A stretch of DNA of 64,000 nt from Tragulus kanchil (GCA_022376925.1 JAIOJX010000030.1:173037298-173101297); one strand, 5' to 3'. Positions 1 to 12,137 are shown, counted from the stretch's first letter. The notes: generated by a model not told the origin, from the sequence alone. Translations and numbers: made by a program.

Positions 1-558
1 AGAATGAAACAACAATCAGAAGTGATAAATTAAGTGAATTAAAAGTATACAATTTAATGTCATTAAAAATTAGACTTTTTAACTAAAAAAACTCCTACAT
101 GACAAATAAACACCATAAATGACTTTAAAATAAAACACAGATTGGCAAATTGTTTACAAACATAAAATTTTTAATTAATTGGAATATATACTAGTACTGT
201 CTATTGCAAGGAAATTTGCTTACAGCAATCAACATTTTAACTATTGATACATAGGCTGCCCATTGACTTAACACCAAGAAAATATTTTGAGAAGGAAGCA
301 GGGATTTTAGTGAGGGGAAGGTATGAAACTAAGACCTGCATTCAAGACAGGCCAATTTCCTACATCAAAAGAAGCACGCTATAGAAGTGTATCTGTGGTA
401 TAAACAAGTTTCATAAATGGTGAAAACATAAAAACCATTTTATATACATACCTTCACACACACACATACTTGTGTGTGTTGTATATGCATATAAAATTTA
501 GAACAATCTTCATCAAGCTTTTAACAGTGGTTATATATGGGAAGTTAAAAATGGAAAA
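1..558. other. AT-rich non-coding DNA
   Basis: No gene or recognisable repeat is visible. A short CA run followed by a TG run (about 455-480) could fold into a small hairpin. Everything from 193 onward is present again 1088 bases downstream. Confidence 0.6.
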
Positions 559-575
559 GAGAAATTTCCATTTTA

Positions 576-843
576 TTTTATTTTTTATTTTTTCACCATC
601 ATGCATCTTTTATTTTTATTTATTTCCATCCATCTTTTATTCTTTGGCCTGTGTTGGCCTCCCATTGCAGTGACCACTCTCACTGCAGAGCACCAGCTCC
701 AGGCGCATGCATTCCAGAACCTGGCTCGCAATTGTGTCCAGCTGCTCTGCAGCACGTGGGATCTTCCAGTGTCAAGGATTGAAGCAGTGTCCCTAGCGGT
801 GCAAGGAGTACTCTTTACCCACTGGACCACCAGGGAAGCCCTT
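576..843 (-). mobile_element. tRNA-derived SINE, copy in first unit
   Basis: The tRNA-like head is at the right end (gggcttccctggtggtcc on the minus strand) and the A-rich tail at the left. A perfect 17-base target-site duplication, gagaaatttccatttta, flanks it at 559-575 and 844-860, which marks L1-type insertion. Its tail differs from the other family members: it lacks the agaagtggcc block and has a different A-rich segment. Open frames on both strands here are SINE by-products, not genes. Confidence 0.93.
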
Positions 844-860
844 GAGAAATTTCCATTTTA

Positions 861-1280
861 ATCCGGACTTTTATCCTTTCATGTTCTCCTTCCTGTCTCT
901 TTTTTCTTTTTGCCCTCCTTTCCTTTCTTTGTTTCTTCATTTTTCTTTGGTAATTTAAATTATAGAAGGAGTTGGTATTTATTTTAAAACATAGCAAACA
1001 GTCAAACCATCTTTGTACAACAAAGCATGGTATATTCTGTATGTTGATTAGAATCACAATTGAATTTCAGAAAATTCAGTAAAAGCACTCAAAGATTTAG
1101 ATAAGACTTCTTTTATTATCCAAAATAAGTTGATTAAAATGACAAAAATACAACTCATCTACCATTTTTAAATATCTTTCTTTGTACCTATTTGGCAATT
1201 CTGAGTTGATAACCACATTTATGTTTCAGCAAGCAGAAAAGAAGTCTGCCTTGGATTGGGATACCTAGACGCAGACTCTC
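861..1280. other. Pyrimidine-rich then AT-rich non-coding DNA
   Basis: About 877-945 is a C/T-rich tract on the plus strand. The rest is AT-rich with no recognisable gene. The same sequence follows in the second unit at about 1949-2370. Confidence 0.6.
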
Positions 1281-1663
1281 AGTACTGTCTATTGCAAGGA
1301 AATTTGCTTACAGCAATCAACATTTTAACTATTGATACATAGGCTGCCCATTGACTTAACACCAAGAAAATATTTTGAGAAGGAAGCAGGGATTTTAGTG
1401 AGGGGAAGGTATGAAACTAAGACCTGCATTCAAGACAGGCCAATTTCCTACATCAAAAGAAGCACGCTATAGAAGTGTATCTGTGGTATAAACAAGTTTC
1501 ATAAATGGTGAAAACATAAAAACCATTTTATATACATACCTTCACACACACACATACTTGTGTGTGTTGTATATGCATATAAAATTTAGAACAATCTTCA
1601 TCAAGCTTTTAACAGTGGTTATATATGGGAAGTTAAAAATGGAAAAGAGAAATTTCCATTTTA

Positions 1664-1931
1664 TTTTATTTTTTATTTTTTCACCATCATGCATCTTTTA
1701 TTTTTATTTATTTCCATCCATCTTTTATTCTTTGGCCTGTGTTGGCCTCCCATTGCAGTGACCACTCTCACTGCAGAGCACCAGCTCCAGGCGCATGCAT
1801 TCCAGAACCTGGCTCGCAATTGTGTCCAGCTGCTCTGCAGCACGTGGGATCTTCCAGTGTCAAGGATTGAAGCAGTGTCCCTAGCGGTGCAAGGAGTACT
1901 CTTTACCCACTGGACCACCAGGGAAGCCCTT
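1664..1931 (-). mobile_element. tRNA-derived SINE, copy in second unit
   Basis: This is the element at 576-843 repeated 1088 bases downstream, with the same 17-base target-site duplications at 1647-1663 and 1932-1948. The flanks are identical too, so it is one insertion seen twice, not an independent one. Confidence 0.93.
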
Positions 1932-2370
1932 GAGAAATTTCCATTTTAATCCGGACTTTTATCCTTTCATGTTCTCCTTCCTGTCTCTTTTTTCTTTTTG
2001 CCCTCCTTTCCTTTCTTTGTTTCTTCATTTTTCTTTGGTAATTTAAATTATAGAAGGAGTTGGTATTTATTTTAAAACATAGCAAACAGTCAAACCATCT
2101 TTGTACAACAAAGCATGGTATATTCTGTATGTTGATTAGAATCACAATTGAATTTCAGAAAATTCAGTAAAAGCACTCAAAGATTTAGATAAGACTTCTT
2201 TTATTATCCAAAATAAGTTGATTAAAATGACAAAAATACAACTCATCTACCATTTTTAAATATCTTTCTTTGTACCTATTTGGCAATTCTGAGTTGATAA
2301 CCACATTTATGTTTCAGCAAGCAGAAAAGAAGTCTGCCTTGGATTGGGATACCTAGACGCAGACTCTCAG

Positions 2371-2959
2371 ATGTGAATTTGGTTATGGTGAATATAATTT
2401 ATTTATTAGAGAAGTACTTCCACGGAAGATTAGTAAGGGATTGCCTTCCACAACAGGAAAGAGAGGAAGCCCAACAAAGATGGAGTTGTAGGCAATGTCT
2501 TTCAGAGTTTCCATGTCTATTTCCACAAGGGTTGTAGGAGCATAAATTAAACTCAGTTATCCAACTTCAGGCACACTGCTTGGGCTTTTGGTTATTCATA
2601 CACTGAGGGCCACTGCTGGAGGAAGGGGCTGGAAAGGAGGGAAGTTAGCTCCCAGGAACTCCAAAGCACCTTGGTAAAGGAATTTCAGGAACCTGAGGGC
2701 AGCAGTCCTCGAAGTGAAGGTATCACCTACAAGCAAAGCAAAGCCAAGACAGGAGAGGGATGCATTCAAAGAGAAACAGGTATCCAAGGAGATGTGGATG
2801 AGAAGGTGTATACAAACTAAAAATAATTTATATAATATATTTTGTTTAGGTAACAAATAAATGAAAATAAACTCAAACGAAACAGATAAAATGCCAAGTA
2901 CACATTAGAAAAGGCAGCTATTATGATGAACTAAGAAAAGTACATAAAACTTGTTTTCT
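2371..2959. other. Non-coding DNA, nothing recognised
   Basis: The 86-codon open frame on the minus strand (2596-2856) resembles no family I know and is within chance length. No repeat family recognised. Confidence 0.5.
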
Positions 2960-3189
2960 AAGACAAAAATACAAGATTATACCTAAAAAACAAACTGATT
3001 ATAGAACAAATCAAAGGAGAAATTTAAAAATTCCTATAAGAAAATGACAATGAACACATGACAGTGCAAATCCTATGGGATACCGCAAAAGCAGTTCTAA
3101 GAGGGAAGTTTACAGCAATACAATCCTACCTTGAGAAAAGAAAAACACCAAACAGATAATCCAATTCTACACTTAAAACAACTGGAGAA

Positions 3190-3460
3190 GGGCTTCCCTG
3201 GTGGTCCAGTAGGTAAAGACACCACCTTGCAGTGCAAGGGGCGCCAGTTTGATCTCTGTCCTGGGAAGATCTCACGTGCTGTGAAGCTGCTGAATCGATG
3301 TGTCCAACTACTGAGCTGGAGTTCTGGAGCACATGTGCCGAGAGTCGGTGTTCTGCTGTGACAGAGGCCACTGTGATGGGAGGCCTACATGGGCCAAAAT
3401 ACAAAGATGGATGAAAATAGATAAATAAAAGACTAATAGAAGTGGCCAAAAAAATAAAAA
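3190..3460 (+). mobile_element. tRNA-derived SINE inside L1
   Basis: It starts at gggcttccctggtggtcc and ends in the caaagatgg...aatagaagtggcc tail and A-run. The target-site duplication aactggagaa lies at 3180-3189 and 3461-3470. It interrupts an L1 ORF2 remnant and is therefore younger than that L1. Confidence 0.93.
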
Positions 3461-3743
3461 AACTGGAGAAAGAAAAACCAAAAAACCCCACCAACGTTAG
3501 CAGAAGAAGAGAAATCATAATGATCAGAGCAGAAATAAATTAAAACGAAATGAAAGAAACAATAGTAAAGATAAATAAAACAAGAAGCTGGTTCTTTGAA
3601 AAGATTTAAAAAAAAAAAAATCGACAAACTGCTGGCCAGACTCATCAAGAAAAAAAGAGAGAACTAGATAAAATCAGAAATGAAAAAGGAGAGATGACAA
3701 CAGATAATACAGTAATATAACAGATTATAAGAGACTATTATGA

Positions 3744-4560
3744 GTGGAACTGAAAAGAAAAGTCAACACGTGGGACCTCATGAAACTTAAAAGCTTTTGT
3801 ACAGCAAAAGAAATCACCAAAAAGTTGAACAGACACCACACAGAGTGGGAGAAAATCATAGCAAATGAAACAACAGACAAAGAATTAATCTCCAACATCT
3901 ACAAGCAACTCAGACAACTCAACACAGGAAAAACAAACAACCCAATCAAAAAATAGGAAAAAGATCTAAAGAGACGCCTCTCCAAAGAGGACATACAGAT
4001 GGCCCAAAAGCACATGAAACGATGCTCAACCTCGCTTATTATCAGAGAAATGCAAATTAAAACTACAATGAGATACCACCTCACACCCGTCAAAATGGCC
4101 ATCATCCACAAATCGACAGATAATAAATGCTGGAGAGGGTGTGGAGAAAGGGAACCCTCTTGCATTGCTGGCGGGAGTGTAAATTGATACAGCCTCTATG
4201 GAAGGCAGTATGGAGATGTCTTAAAAAACTAAAAATAGAAGCACCCTATGACCCAGCAATCCCACTCTTAGGCTTATATCCTGATGAAATCAAAAATGAA
4301 AGAGGCACTTGTACCCCAATGTTCATTGCAGCTCTCTATACAATAGCCAGAACATGGAAGTAACCTAGATGTCCATCGACAAATGAATGGATACAGAAGC
4401 TCTGGTACATATATACAATGGAATACTACTCAGCTGTTAAAAGAAATGCAGAAGACTCAGTCCTAATGAGGTGGCTGGCTCTCGAACCTATCATAAAAAG
4501 TGAAGTAAGTCAAAAAGAGAAAGACAAGTATAGTATACTAACTCATATATATGGGATCTA
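3744..4560 (+). pseudogene. L1 ORF2 C-terminal remnant
   Basis: The translation matches the C-terminal third of the L1 ORF2 protein, including the Cys-rich KCWRGCGE stretch near 4127. A stop follows the NPIKK segment, and the frame changes near the Cys-rich region. No reverse transcriptase or endonuclease domain remains in this frame. The same segment is repeated at 5155-5712. Confidence 0.88.
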
Positions 4561-4880
4561 GTAAGATGGTCATGATAACACACGCAGTGAACTCATGAAA
4601 AAACAGAGAATAGACATAAAGACACTGTGGAGACCGAACAGTGGGAGGGAGGCATGGAGGGAGTAACATGGAAACCTATACTGTCATGTGTGGAAAAGAT
4701 AGCTATTGTCATTGTGCTAGGGGAATAGGAGTACCTACAACCACTTGGGGCAATGGTCTGGAGGGATGGGAGGGGGACTGGGTTGGGGGAGGGTCCAGGG
4801 ATGTGCATATGAATGATCTGGGAACATACATGTAAAAATAAAAATAATTTAAAAAAACAAAAAAACAAAAAAAACAAAAT

Positions 4881-5154
4881 TAAATAGATTAATTTTCTAT
4901 AGATTTTCCTTTTTTTAGAACTATTTGCATTAGTATTACTTTTGGCTGGTATGGTTTCTAAGATCTTCATTTCCTGACCAGAGACTGAGTCCAGGTCCTT
5001 GGCAGGTAGAGCAGACAGTCTATGACAGGAGGTGTTTACCGCTTTTGATCATAGAGCCTATTTTTCCTGAGTATATCCTAGAGAAGTAACAATCCCTGAT
5101 CTCTCTTTAGGAGATACTACTTCATTATATTTCATAGATGGAGGAGTTGAGGTT
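4881..5154. other. Non-coding DNA after L1
   Basis: Unique-looking sequence following the L1 tail; it is present again at about 6031-6293. No gene recognised. Confidence 0.55.
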
Positions 5155-6030
5155 AAAAGCACATGAAACGATGCTCAACCTCGCTTATTATCAGAGAAAT
5201 GCAAATTAAAACTACAATGAGATACCACCTCACACCGTCAGGATGGCCATCATCCACAAATCGACAGATAATAAATGCTGGAGAGGGTGTGGAGAAAAGG
5301 GAACCCTCTTGCATTGGTGGTGGGAATGTAAATTGATACAGCCTCTATGGAAGGCAGTATGGAGATGTCTTAAAAAACTAAAAATAGAAGCACCCTATGA
5401 CCCAGCAATCCCACTCTTAGGCTTATATCCTGATGAAATCAAAAATGAAAGAGGCACTTGTACCCCAATGTTCATTGCAGCTCTCTATACAATAGCCAGA
5501 ACATGGAAGTAACCTAGATGTCCATCGACAAATGAATGGATACAGAAGCTCTGGTACATATATACAATGGAATACTACTCAGCTGTTAAAAGAAATGCAG
5601 AAGACTCAGTCCTAATGAGGTGGCTGGCTCTCGAACCTATCATAAAAAGTGAAGTAAGTCAAAAAGAGAAAGACAAGTATAGTATACTAACTCATATATA
5701 TGGGATCTAGTAAGATGGTCATGATAACACACGCAGTGAACTCATGAAAAAACAGAGAATAGACATAAAGACACTGTGGAGACCGAACAGTGGGAGGGAG
5801 GCATGGAGGGAGTAACATGGAAACCTATACTGTCATGTGTGGAAAAGATAGCTATTGTCATTGTGCTAGGGGAATAGGAGTACCTACAACCACTTGGGGC
5901 AATGGTCTGGAGGGATGGGAGGGGGGGTACTGGGTGGGGGGAGGGTCCAGGGATATGCATATGAATGATCTGGGAACATACATGTAAAAAATAAAAATAA
6001 TTTAAAAAAACAAAAAAACAAAAAAAACAA
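5155..6030 (+). mobile_element. Repeated L1 3' end (part of duplication 2)
   Basis: Second occurrence of the ORF2 C-terminus and 3' UTR of the L1 at 2960-4880. It opens abruptly at the duplication junction, not at a retrotransposition truncation point. In this copy the Cys-rich segment reads through as one 89-codon frame (5243-5512), because a one-base difference removes the frameshift seen in the first copy. Confidence 0.88.
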
Positions 6031-6439
6031 AATTAAATAGATTAATTTTCTATAGATTTTCCTTTTTTTAGAACTATTTGCATTAGTATTACTTTTGGCT
6101 GGTATGGTTTCTAAGATCTTCATTTCCTGACCAGAGACTGAGTCCAGGTCCTTGGCAGGTAGAGCAGACAGTCTATGACAGGAGGTGTTTACCGCTTTTG
6201 ATCATAGAGCCTATTTTTCCTGAGTATATCCTAGAGAAGTAACAATCCCTGATCTCTCTTTAGGAGATACTACTTCATTATATTTCATAGATGAGGAAGT
6301 TTCAGATGTTTTGGAGGTTCTTTTATTTTTATTTTTTTAATTTTTTCTTACAGAGGTCTGTTGTTTGTTTCCCAGTGAACTCAAGTCATTTTACTATAAT
6401 AAAGCTTGCAGTACATCCAGGCCATTAAAAAACAAAAAA
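6031..6439. other. Non-coding DNA, nothing recognised
   Basis: Unique-looking sequence between two L1 remnants, with a T-rich stretch near 6320-6350. No gene found. Confidence 0.5.
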
Positions 6440-6778
6440 GAGAGACTATTATGAACAACTATATGACAACAAACTGGACAACCTGGAAGATATGGACAGT
6501 TTCTTAGAGAAGATTTATCTTCCAAGACTGAACCAGAAAGAAATATGAACAACCCAATCACAAGCTCAGAAACAGAATTTGTGATCAAAAATCTACCCAA
6601 AAATAAAAGCCCAGGACCAGATGGCTTCACAGGTAAATTCTACCAAACATTTAAAGAAGAGCTCATGCTGGTCCTTCTAAAACTCTTCCAAAAAATTGCA
6701 CAGGAAGGAATACTTCCAAACACATTCTACGAGGCTGCCATCACCCTGATACCAAAACCAGGCAAAGACAACACAAAA

Positions 6779-9058
6779 AAAAAAATTATAGACAAATTTC
6801 AGTGATGCATTTACATGCCAAAATCCTCAACAAAATCCTAGCAAACAGAATTCAACAACGCATCAAAAAACTCATACATCATGACCAAATTGGGTTCATC
6901 CCAGGTATACAGAGACTTTCATATCTACAAATCAATCAATGTAATACACCATATCAACACATTGAAAGATAAAAACCATATGATAATCTCAATAGATGCA
7001 GAAAAAGCCTTTGACAAAATCCAGCACCCATTTGTGATAAAAATACTTCAAAAATTGGGCATAGATGGAGCCGATCTCAACATAGTGAAAGCCATATATG
7101 AAAAGCCCACAGTGAACATTATCCTCAATGGTGAGAAACTGAAAGCATACTTCTAAGACCAGGAACAAGATAAGGGTGTCCACTTTCACCACTCTTTCAA
7201 CTTAGTCCTGGAAGTTCTAGCAACAGCAATAAGAGATGAAAAAGAAATAAAAGTAATCCAGATTGGAAAAGAAGAAGCAAAACTCTATTTGCAGACGACA
7301 TGATATTATACATAGAAAACCCAAAGACACTATTACAAAACTACTAGAGCTAATCAATGAATTCAGCAAAGTTGTGGGATACAAAATCAATACACAGAAA
7401 TTACTTGCATTCCTATATACAATCAATGAAAAATCAGAAAGCAAAATGAAAGATGCAATCCCATTCACCATTGCAACCAAAAGAATAAAATATCTAGGAA
7501 TAAACCTGCCTAAAGAAACAAAATAACTATACACAGAAAATTACAAGACACTAATGAAAGAAATCAAAGGCAACATAAACAGATGGAGAGATGTTCCATT
7601 TTCCTGGGTCAGAAGAATCAATATTGTGAAAATGACCATTCTACCAAATATCATCTACATATTCAATGTGATCCCTATCAAATTACCAATGTCATTCTTC
7701 ACAGAACTAGACCAAAGAATAGCACAATTCATACGGGAACACAAAAGACCGCAGATAGACAAAGCAATCCTGAGACAGAAAAATTGAGCAGGAGGAATCA
7801 GCCTCCCCAACCTTAGACTCTACTACAAAGCAACAGTCATCCAGACAGTATGGTACTGGCACAAAACCAGAAATATTGACCAATGGAACAAGATAGAGAG
7901 CTCAGAGATAACACAACAAGCAAACCAAAAAAATTATAGACAAATTTCAGTGATGCATTTACATGCCAAAATCCTCAACAAAATCCTAGCAAACAGAATT
8001 CAACAACGCATCAAAAAACTCATACATCATGACCAAATTGGGTTCATCCCAGGTATACAGAGACTTTCATATCTACAAATCAATCAATGTAATACACCAT
8101 ATCAACACATTGAAAGATAAAAACCATATGATAATCTCAATAGATGCAGAAAAAGCCTTTGACAAAATCCAGCACCCATTTGTGATAAAAATACTTCAAA
8201 AATTGGGCATAGATGGAGCCGATCTCAACATAGTGAAAGCCATATATGAAAAGCCCACAGTGAACATTATCCTCAATGGTGAGAAACTGAAAGCATACTT
8301 CTAAGACCAGGAACAAGATAAGGGTGTCCACTTTCACCACTCTTTCAACTTAGTCCTGGAAGTTCTAGCAACAGCAATAAGAGATGAAAAAGAAATAAAA
8401 GTAATCCAGATTGGAAAAGAAGAAGCAAAACTCTATTTGCAGACGACATGATATTATACATAGAAAACCCAAAGACACTATTACAAAACTACTAGAGCTA
8501 ATCAATGAATTCAGCAAAGTTGTGGGATACAAAATCAATACACAGAAATTACTTGCATTCCTATATACAATCAATGAAAAATCAGAAAGCAAAATGAAAG
8601 ATGCAATCCCATTCACCATTGCAACCAAAAGAATAAAATATCTAGGAATAAACCTGCCTAAAGAAACAAAATAACTATACACAGAAAATTACAAGACACT
8701 AATGAAAGAAATCAAAGGCAACATAAACAGATGGAGAGATGTTCCATTTTCCTGGGTCAGAAGAATCAATATTGTGAAAATGACCATTCTACCAAATATC
8801 ATCTACATATTCAATGTGATCCCTATCAAATTACCAATGTCATTCTTCACAGAACTAGACCAAAGAATAGCACAATTCATACGGGAACACAAAAGACCGC
8901 AGATAGACAAAGCAATCCTGAGACAGAAAAATTGAGCAGGAGGAATCAGCCTCCCCAACCTTAGACTCTACTACAAAGCAACAGTCATCCAGACAGTATG
9001 GTACTGGCACAAAACCAGAAATATTGACCAATGGAACAAGATAGAGAGCTCAGAGATA
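6779..9058. repeat. Direct duplication 3 (1148-base period)
   Basis: Bases 6779-7910 recur as 7927-9058, wholly inside one L1. About 16 bases at the junction (7911-7926, acacaacaagcaaacc) belong to neither flank. The two copies carry the same inactivating lesions, so they derive from one template. Confidence 0.95.
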
Positions 9059-9175
9059 GACCCATGCACCCATTGGTACCTAATTTTTGACAAAGGAGGT
9101 GAAAATATAAAGTGGGACAAGACAGCCTCTTCAACAAATGGTGCTGGGAAAATTGAACAGCTACATGCAAAAAAA

Positions 9176-9880
9176 ATGAAGTTGGAACATTCCCAGACAC
9201 CACACACAAAGATAAACTCAAAATGGACTAAGGACCTAAATGTAAGACCAGAAACCATAAAACTCTTAGAGGAGAATACAGGCAAAACACTCAATGACAT
9301 AAATCAAAGTAAGATCTTCCAAGATCCGCCCACTAGAATAACAGAACTAAAAACAAAAATTAACATGTGAGACTAATGAAACTTAAAAGCTTTTGTATGT
9401 CAGAAGAAACAAGGTGAACAGACAACCCACAGATTGGGAGAACATAATAACAAATGAAACAAAAGACAAAGAATTAATCTACAAAATCTACTCAGATAAC
9501 TCAGCACCTGAAAAAGGAACAACCCAATCAAAAAATGGGAAAAAGATCTAAAGAGACTTCTTTCCAAAGAAGACATACAGATGGCCCCAAAACACATGAA
9601 ACAATGCTCAACCTCGTTTGTTTCTAGAGAAATGGAAATCAAAACTGCAATGAGATATCACCTCACACCCATCAGAATGGTCATGATCAACAAATCTACA
9701 GACAATTAATGCTAGAGAGGGTGTGGAGAAAAGGGAACACTCTTGCATTGCTGGTGGGAATGTAAATTGATACAGCCACTACGGAAGACAGTATGGAGAT
9801 TCCTTAAAAAACTAAAAATAGAAGCACCATACAACCAATAATCCCAGTCTTAGGCTTATACCCTGATGAAATCAAAATTG
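9176..9880 (+). pseudogene. L1 ORF2 C-terminal remnant
   Basis: The translation resembles the end of the L1 ORF2 protein (KLEHSQTPHTKINSKW, then [13 protein letters not shown]) but is interrupted near 9368 and repeatedly after that. It is the downstream part of the decayed L1 starting at 6440. Confidence 0.82.
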
Positions 9881-9983
9881 AAAGAGGCACTTGTATCCCA
9901 ATGTTCATTGCAGCTCTCTATACAATAGCTAGAACATGGAAGCAACGAAGATGTACATCAACGAATGGATGAAAAAGCTCTGG

Positions 9984-10252
9984 AAGGGCTTCCCTTGTGG
10001 TCCAGTGGGTAAGGACACTGCCTTGCAGTGTAAGAGGCGCTGGTTCAATCCCAGGCCTGGGAAGATCCCATGTGCCATGGAGCAGCTGGATCGATGTGTC
10101 CAAGTACTGAGCCAGAGCTCTGGAGTCCGTGCACCTAGAGCCAGTGCTCTGCAACAACAGAGGCCACTGTGATGGAAGGCCCACACAGGCCAAAGAACAA
10201 AGGATAGAAATGAATGAAATACCAATAGAAGTGACCAAAAATAAATAAATAA
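9984..10252 (+). mobile_element. tRNA-derived SINE inside L1
   Basis: The head aagggcttcccttgtggtc, an internal B-box-like ggttcaatccc and the tail ccaatagaagtgacc with an AAAT run identify it. Target-site duplications atgaaaaagctctgg (9969-9983) and atgaaaaagttctgg (10253-10267) differ by one base. It sits in the 3' part of the decayed L1. Confidence 0.93.
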
Positions 10253-10770
10253 ATGAAAAAGTTCTGGTACATATATACAATGAAGTACTTCTCAGCTGTA
10301 AAAAGAATTGCAGAACAATTAGTCCTAATAAGGTGGGTGAATCTAGAATCGATTATACAAAGTGAAGTAAGTCAAAAAGAGAAAGACAAGTACAGTATAC
10401 TAACACACATATATGGAGTCTAGTAGGATGGTAATTATAACACATGCAGAGAAGTGATGGAAAAACAGACATAGAGTTAGACTTATGAGCATTGTGGAGA
10501 ACAGTGGATTGGAGGTGTGAAAAGAGTAGCATGGAAACCTATACTATCATATGTGAAAGAGAGAGCTATTGTCATTGTGCTAGGGGATAGGGGATCCTGC
10601 AGAGGCGCTGTGCAACTTTCTGGAGTGGTGGGATTACGGGGACTAGGAAGGGGGTGGAGAAAGGAGAGGTCAGGGATAGACATATGACTAATCTGGGATT
10701 ATACATATCTGGAAACAACAAAACTCTGCAAGGGCAAAAAGTAAAATAAAAATAATTATTAAAAATACAA
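10253..10770 (+). mobile_element. L1 3' end after SINE insertion
   Basis: This continues the L1 at 6440-9983: the end of ORF2 (TATACAATG-type region) and the 3' UTR up to an A-rich tail with aataaa. The minus-strand open frame at 10483-10683 lies in this 3' UTR and is a by-product. Confidence 0.88.
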
Positions 10771-11058
10771 GATTAATTTGAAGCTCCTTTGGTTTTTAAA
10801 ATTTTTTCTTAAGATTAATATGTGCAAGAAAATCTATACTTTTATAGGTCAGTGTGTGAAAATTGCTAAACTGTGTGCTATCTATAAACCACTGTGATCT
10901 AAATGGATAAATGGTTCTACTTGATGTGTTGGTTCCAAGGTTGTCTATTGAGTCTGATACAACTCAAGTCAGTCTTTTAAGTCAAGGAAGCTCAACATAA
11001 ATACTGGTGTTACAAAGTACTATGCTTAGAATGTTAAAATTAATTCAGAACAAGATGG
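10771..11058. other. Non-coding DNA after L1
   Basis: Unique-looking sequence, present again at about 11859-12137. No gene recognised. Confidence 0.5.
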
Positions 11059-11071
11059 GAAAAAGCTCTGG

Positions 11072-11858
11072 AAGGGCTTCCCTTGTGGTCCAGTGGGTAA
11101 GGACACTGCCTTGCAGTGTAAGAGGCGCTGGTTCAATCCCAGGCCTGGGAAGATCCCATGTGCCATGGAGCAGCTGGATCGATGTGTCCAAGTACTGAGC
11201 CAGAGCTCTGGAGTCCGTGCACCTAGAGCCAGTGCTCTGCAACAACAGAGGCCACTGTGATGGAAGGCCCACACAGGCCAAAGAACAAAGGATAGAAATG
11301 AATGAAATACCAATAGAAGTGACCAAAAATAAATAAATAAATGAAAAAGTTCTGGTACATATATACAATGAAGTACTTCTCAGCTGTAAAAAGAATTGCA
11401 GAACAATTAGTCCTAATAAGGTGGGTGAATCTAGAATCGATTATACAAAGTGAAGTAAGTCAAAAAGAGAAAGACAAGTACAGTATACTAACACACATAT
11501 ATGGAGTCTAGTAGGATGGTAATTATAACACATGCAGAGAAGTGATGGAAAAACAGACATAGAGTTAGACTTATGAGCATTGTGGAGAACAGTGGATTGG
11601 AGGTGTGAAAAGAGTAGCATGGAAACCTATACTATCATATGTGAAAGAGGGAGCTATTGTCATTGTGCTAGGGGATAGGGGATCCTGCAGAGGCGCTGTG
11701 CAACTTTCTGGAGTGGTGGGATTACGGGGACTAGGAAGGGGGTGGAGAAAGGAGAGGTCAGGGATAGACATATGACTAATCTGGGATTATACATATCTGG
11801 AAACAACAAAACTCTGCAAGGGCAAAAAGTAAAATAAAAATAATTATTAAAAATACAA
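11072..11858 (+). mobile_element. Repeated SINE and L1 3' end (duplication 4)
   Basis: Second occurrence of the SINE at 9984 (here 11072-11340) followed by the L1 3' end (11341-11858). Differences from the first copy are few; one is an A/G change in gagagagc versus gagggagc near 10562/11650. Confidence 0.9.
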
Positions 11859-12137
11859 GATTAATTTGAAGCTCCTTTGGTTTTTAAAATTTTTTCTTAA
11901 GATTAATATGTGCAAGAAAATCTATACTTTTATAGGTCAGTGTGTGAAAATTGCTAAACTGTGTGCTATCTATAAACCACTGTGATCTAAATGGATAAAT
12001 GGTTCTACTTGATGTGTTGGTTCCAAGGTTGTCTATTGAGTCTGATACAACTCAAGTCAGTCTTTTAAGTCAAGGAAGCTCAACATAAATACTGGTGTTA
12101 CAAAGTACTATGCTTAGAATGTTAAAATTAAATTCAA

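Larger units (their letters stand above)
193..2370. repeat. Direct duplication 1 (1088-base period)
   Basis: Bases 193-1282 recur as 1281-2370. I saw no mismatch when reading the copies side by side. The copies share two bases (ag) at the junction. The unit includes unique DNA and a whole SINE with its target-site duplications, so it is not a transposition product. Probably a false duplication from unmerged contig ends. Confidence 0.95.
2960..4880 (+). mobile_element. L1 fragment with internal deletion
   Basis: It begins inside ORF2, with similarity to the stretch after the endonuclease domain, and runs to an A-rich 3' end. A young SINE interrupts it at 3190-3460. At about 3740 the sequence jumps from the segment just upstream of the reverse transcriptase domain to the ORF2 C-terminus. 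Compared with the full-length L1 in this window, about 1.76 kb holding the reverse transcriptase is missing. The C-terminal frame from 3744 is broken by a stop near 3954 and a frameshift near 4150. The 3' UTR is G-rich (4761-4800). Non-functional. Confidence 0.92.
4006..6293. repeat. Direct duplication 2 (about 1148-base period)
   Basis: About 4006-5141 recurs as 5155-6293. The copies differ by several small indels (for example near 4096/5243, 4150/5298 and the G-run near 4780/5925). Bases 5142-5154 fit neither flank exactly and look like a corrupted contig end. The unit starts inside an L1 and ends in unique DNA. Confidence 0.93.
6440..9983 (+). mobile_element. Decayed 5'-truncated L1, main body
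   Basis: It begins within ORF2 just upstream of the reverse transcriptase domain (RDYYEQ-like region) and runs toward the 3' end. The frames are short and broken by stops and shifts, for example 6545-6805, 6881-7156, 7263-7526 and 7554-7787. The SPGPDGF and [13 protein letters not shown] reverse transcriptase motifs are still readable. The element is divided by duplication 3 and continues past a SINE at 10253. It is clearly more diverged than the full-length L1 further downstream. Non-functional. Confidence 0.9.
9971..12137. repeat. Direct duplication 4 (1088-base period)
   Basis: About 9971-11049 recurs as 11059-12137. The unit holds a SINE, the L1 3' end and about 280 bases of unique DNA. 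Near the junction the first copy reads ttcagaacaagatggg while the second reads ttcaaaaaggg, so the contig end seems corrupted. Confidence 0.94.

Noticed and set aside
585..860. Open frames of 67-86 codons on both strands
   Set aside because: They lie inside a SINE bounded by target-site duplications; similar translations (MVQWV..., ...ACVGLP...) recur at every copy of the family, so they are by-products of the repeat.
193..2370. A tandem satellite or VNTR explanation for the 1.1 kb pairs
   Set aside because: Each pair has different content and only two copies; a satellite would repeat the same unit.
3190..3270. tRNA-like sequence with A- and B-box-like motifs
   Set aside because: It is the head of a SINE with body, tail and target-site duplications. 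The cloverleaf is degenerate, so no functional tRNA gene is called here or at the other SINE heads.
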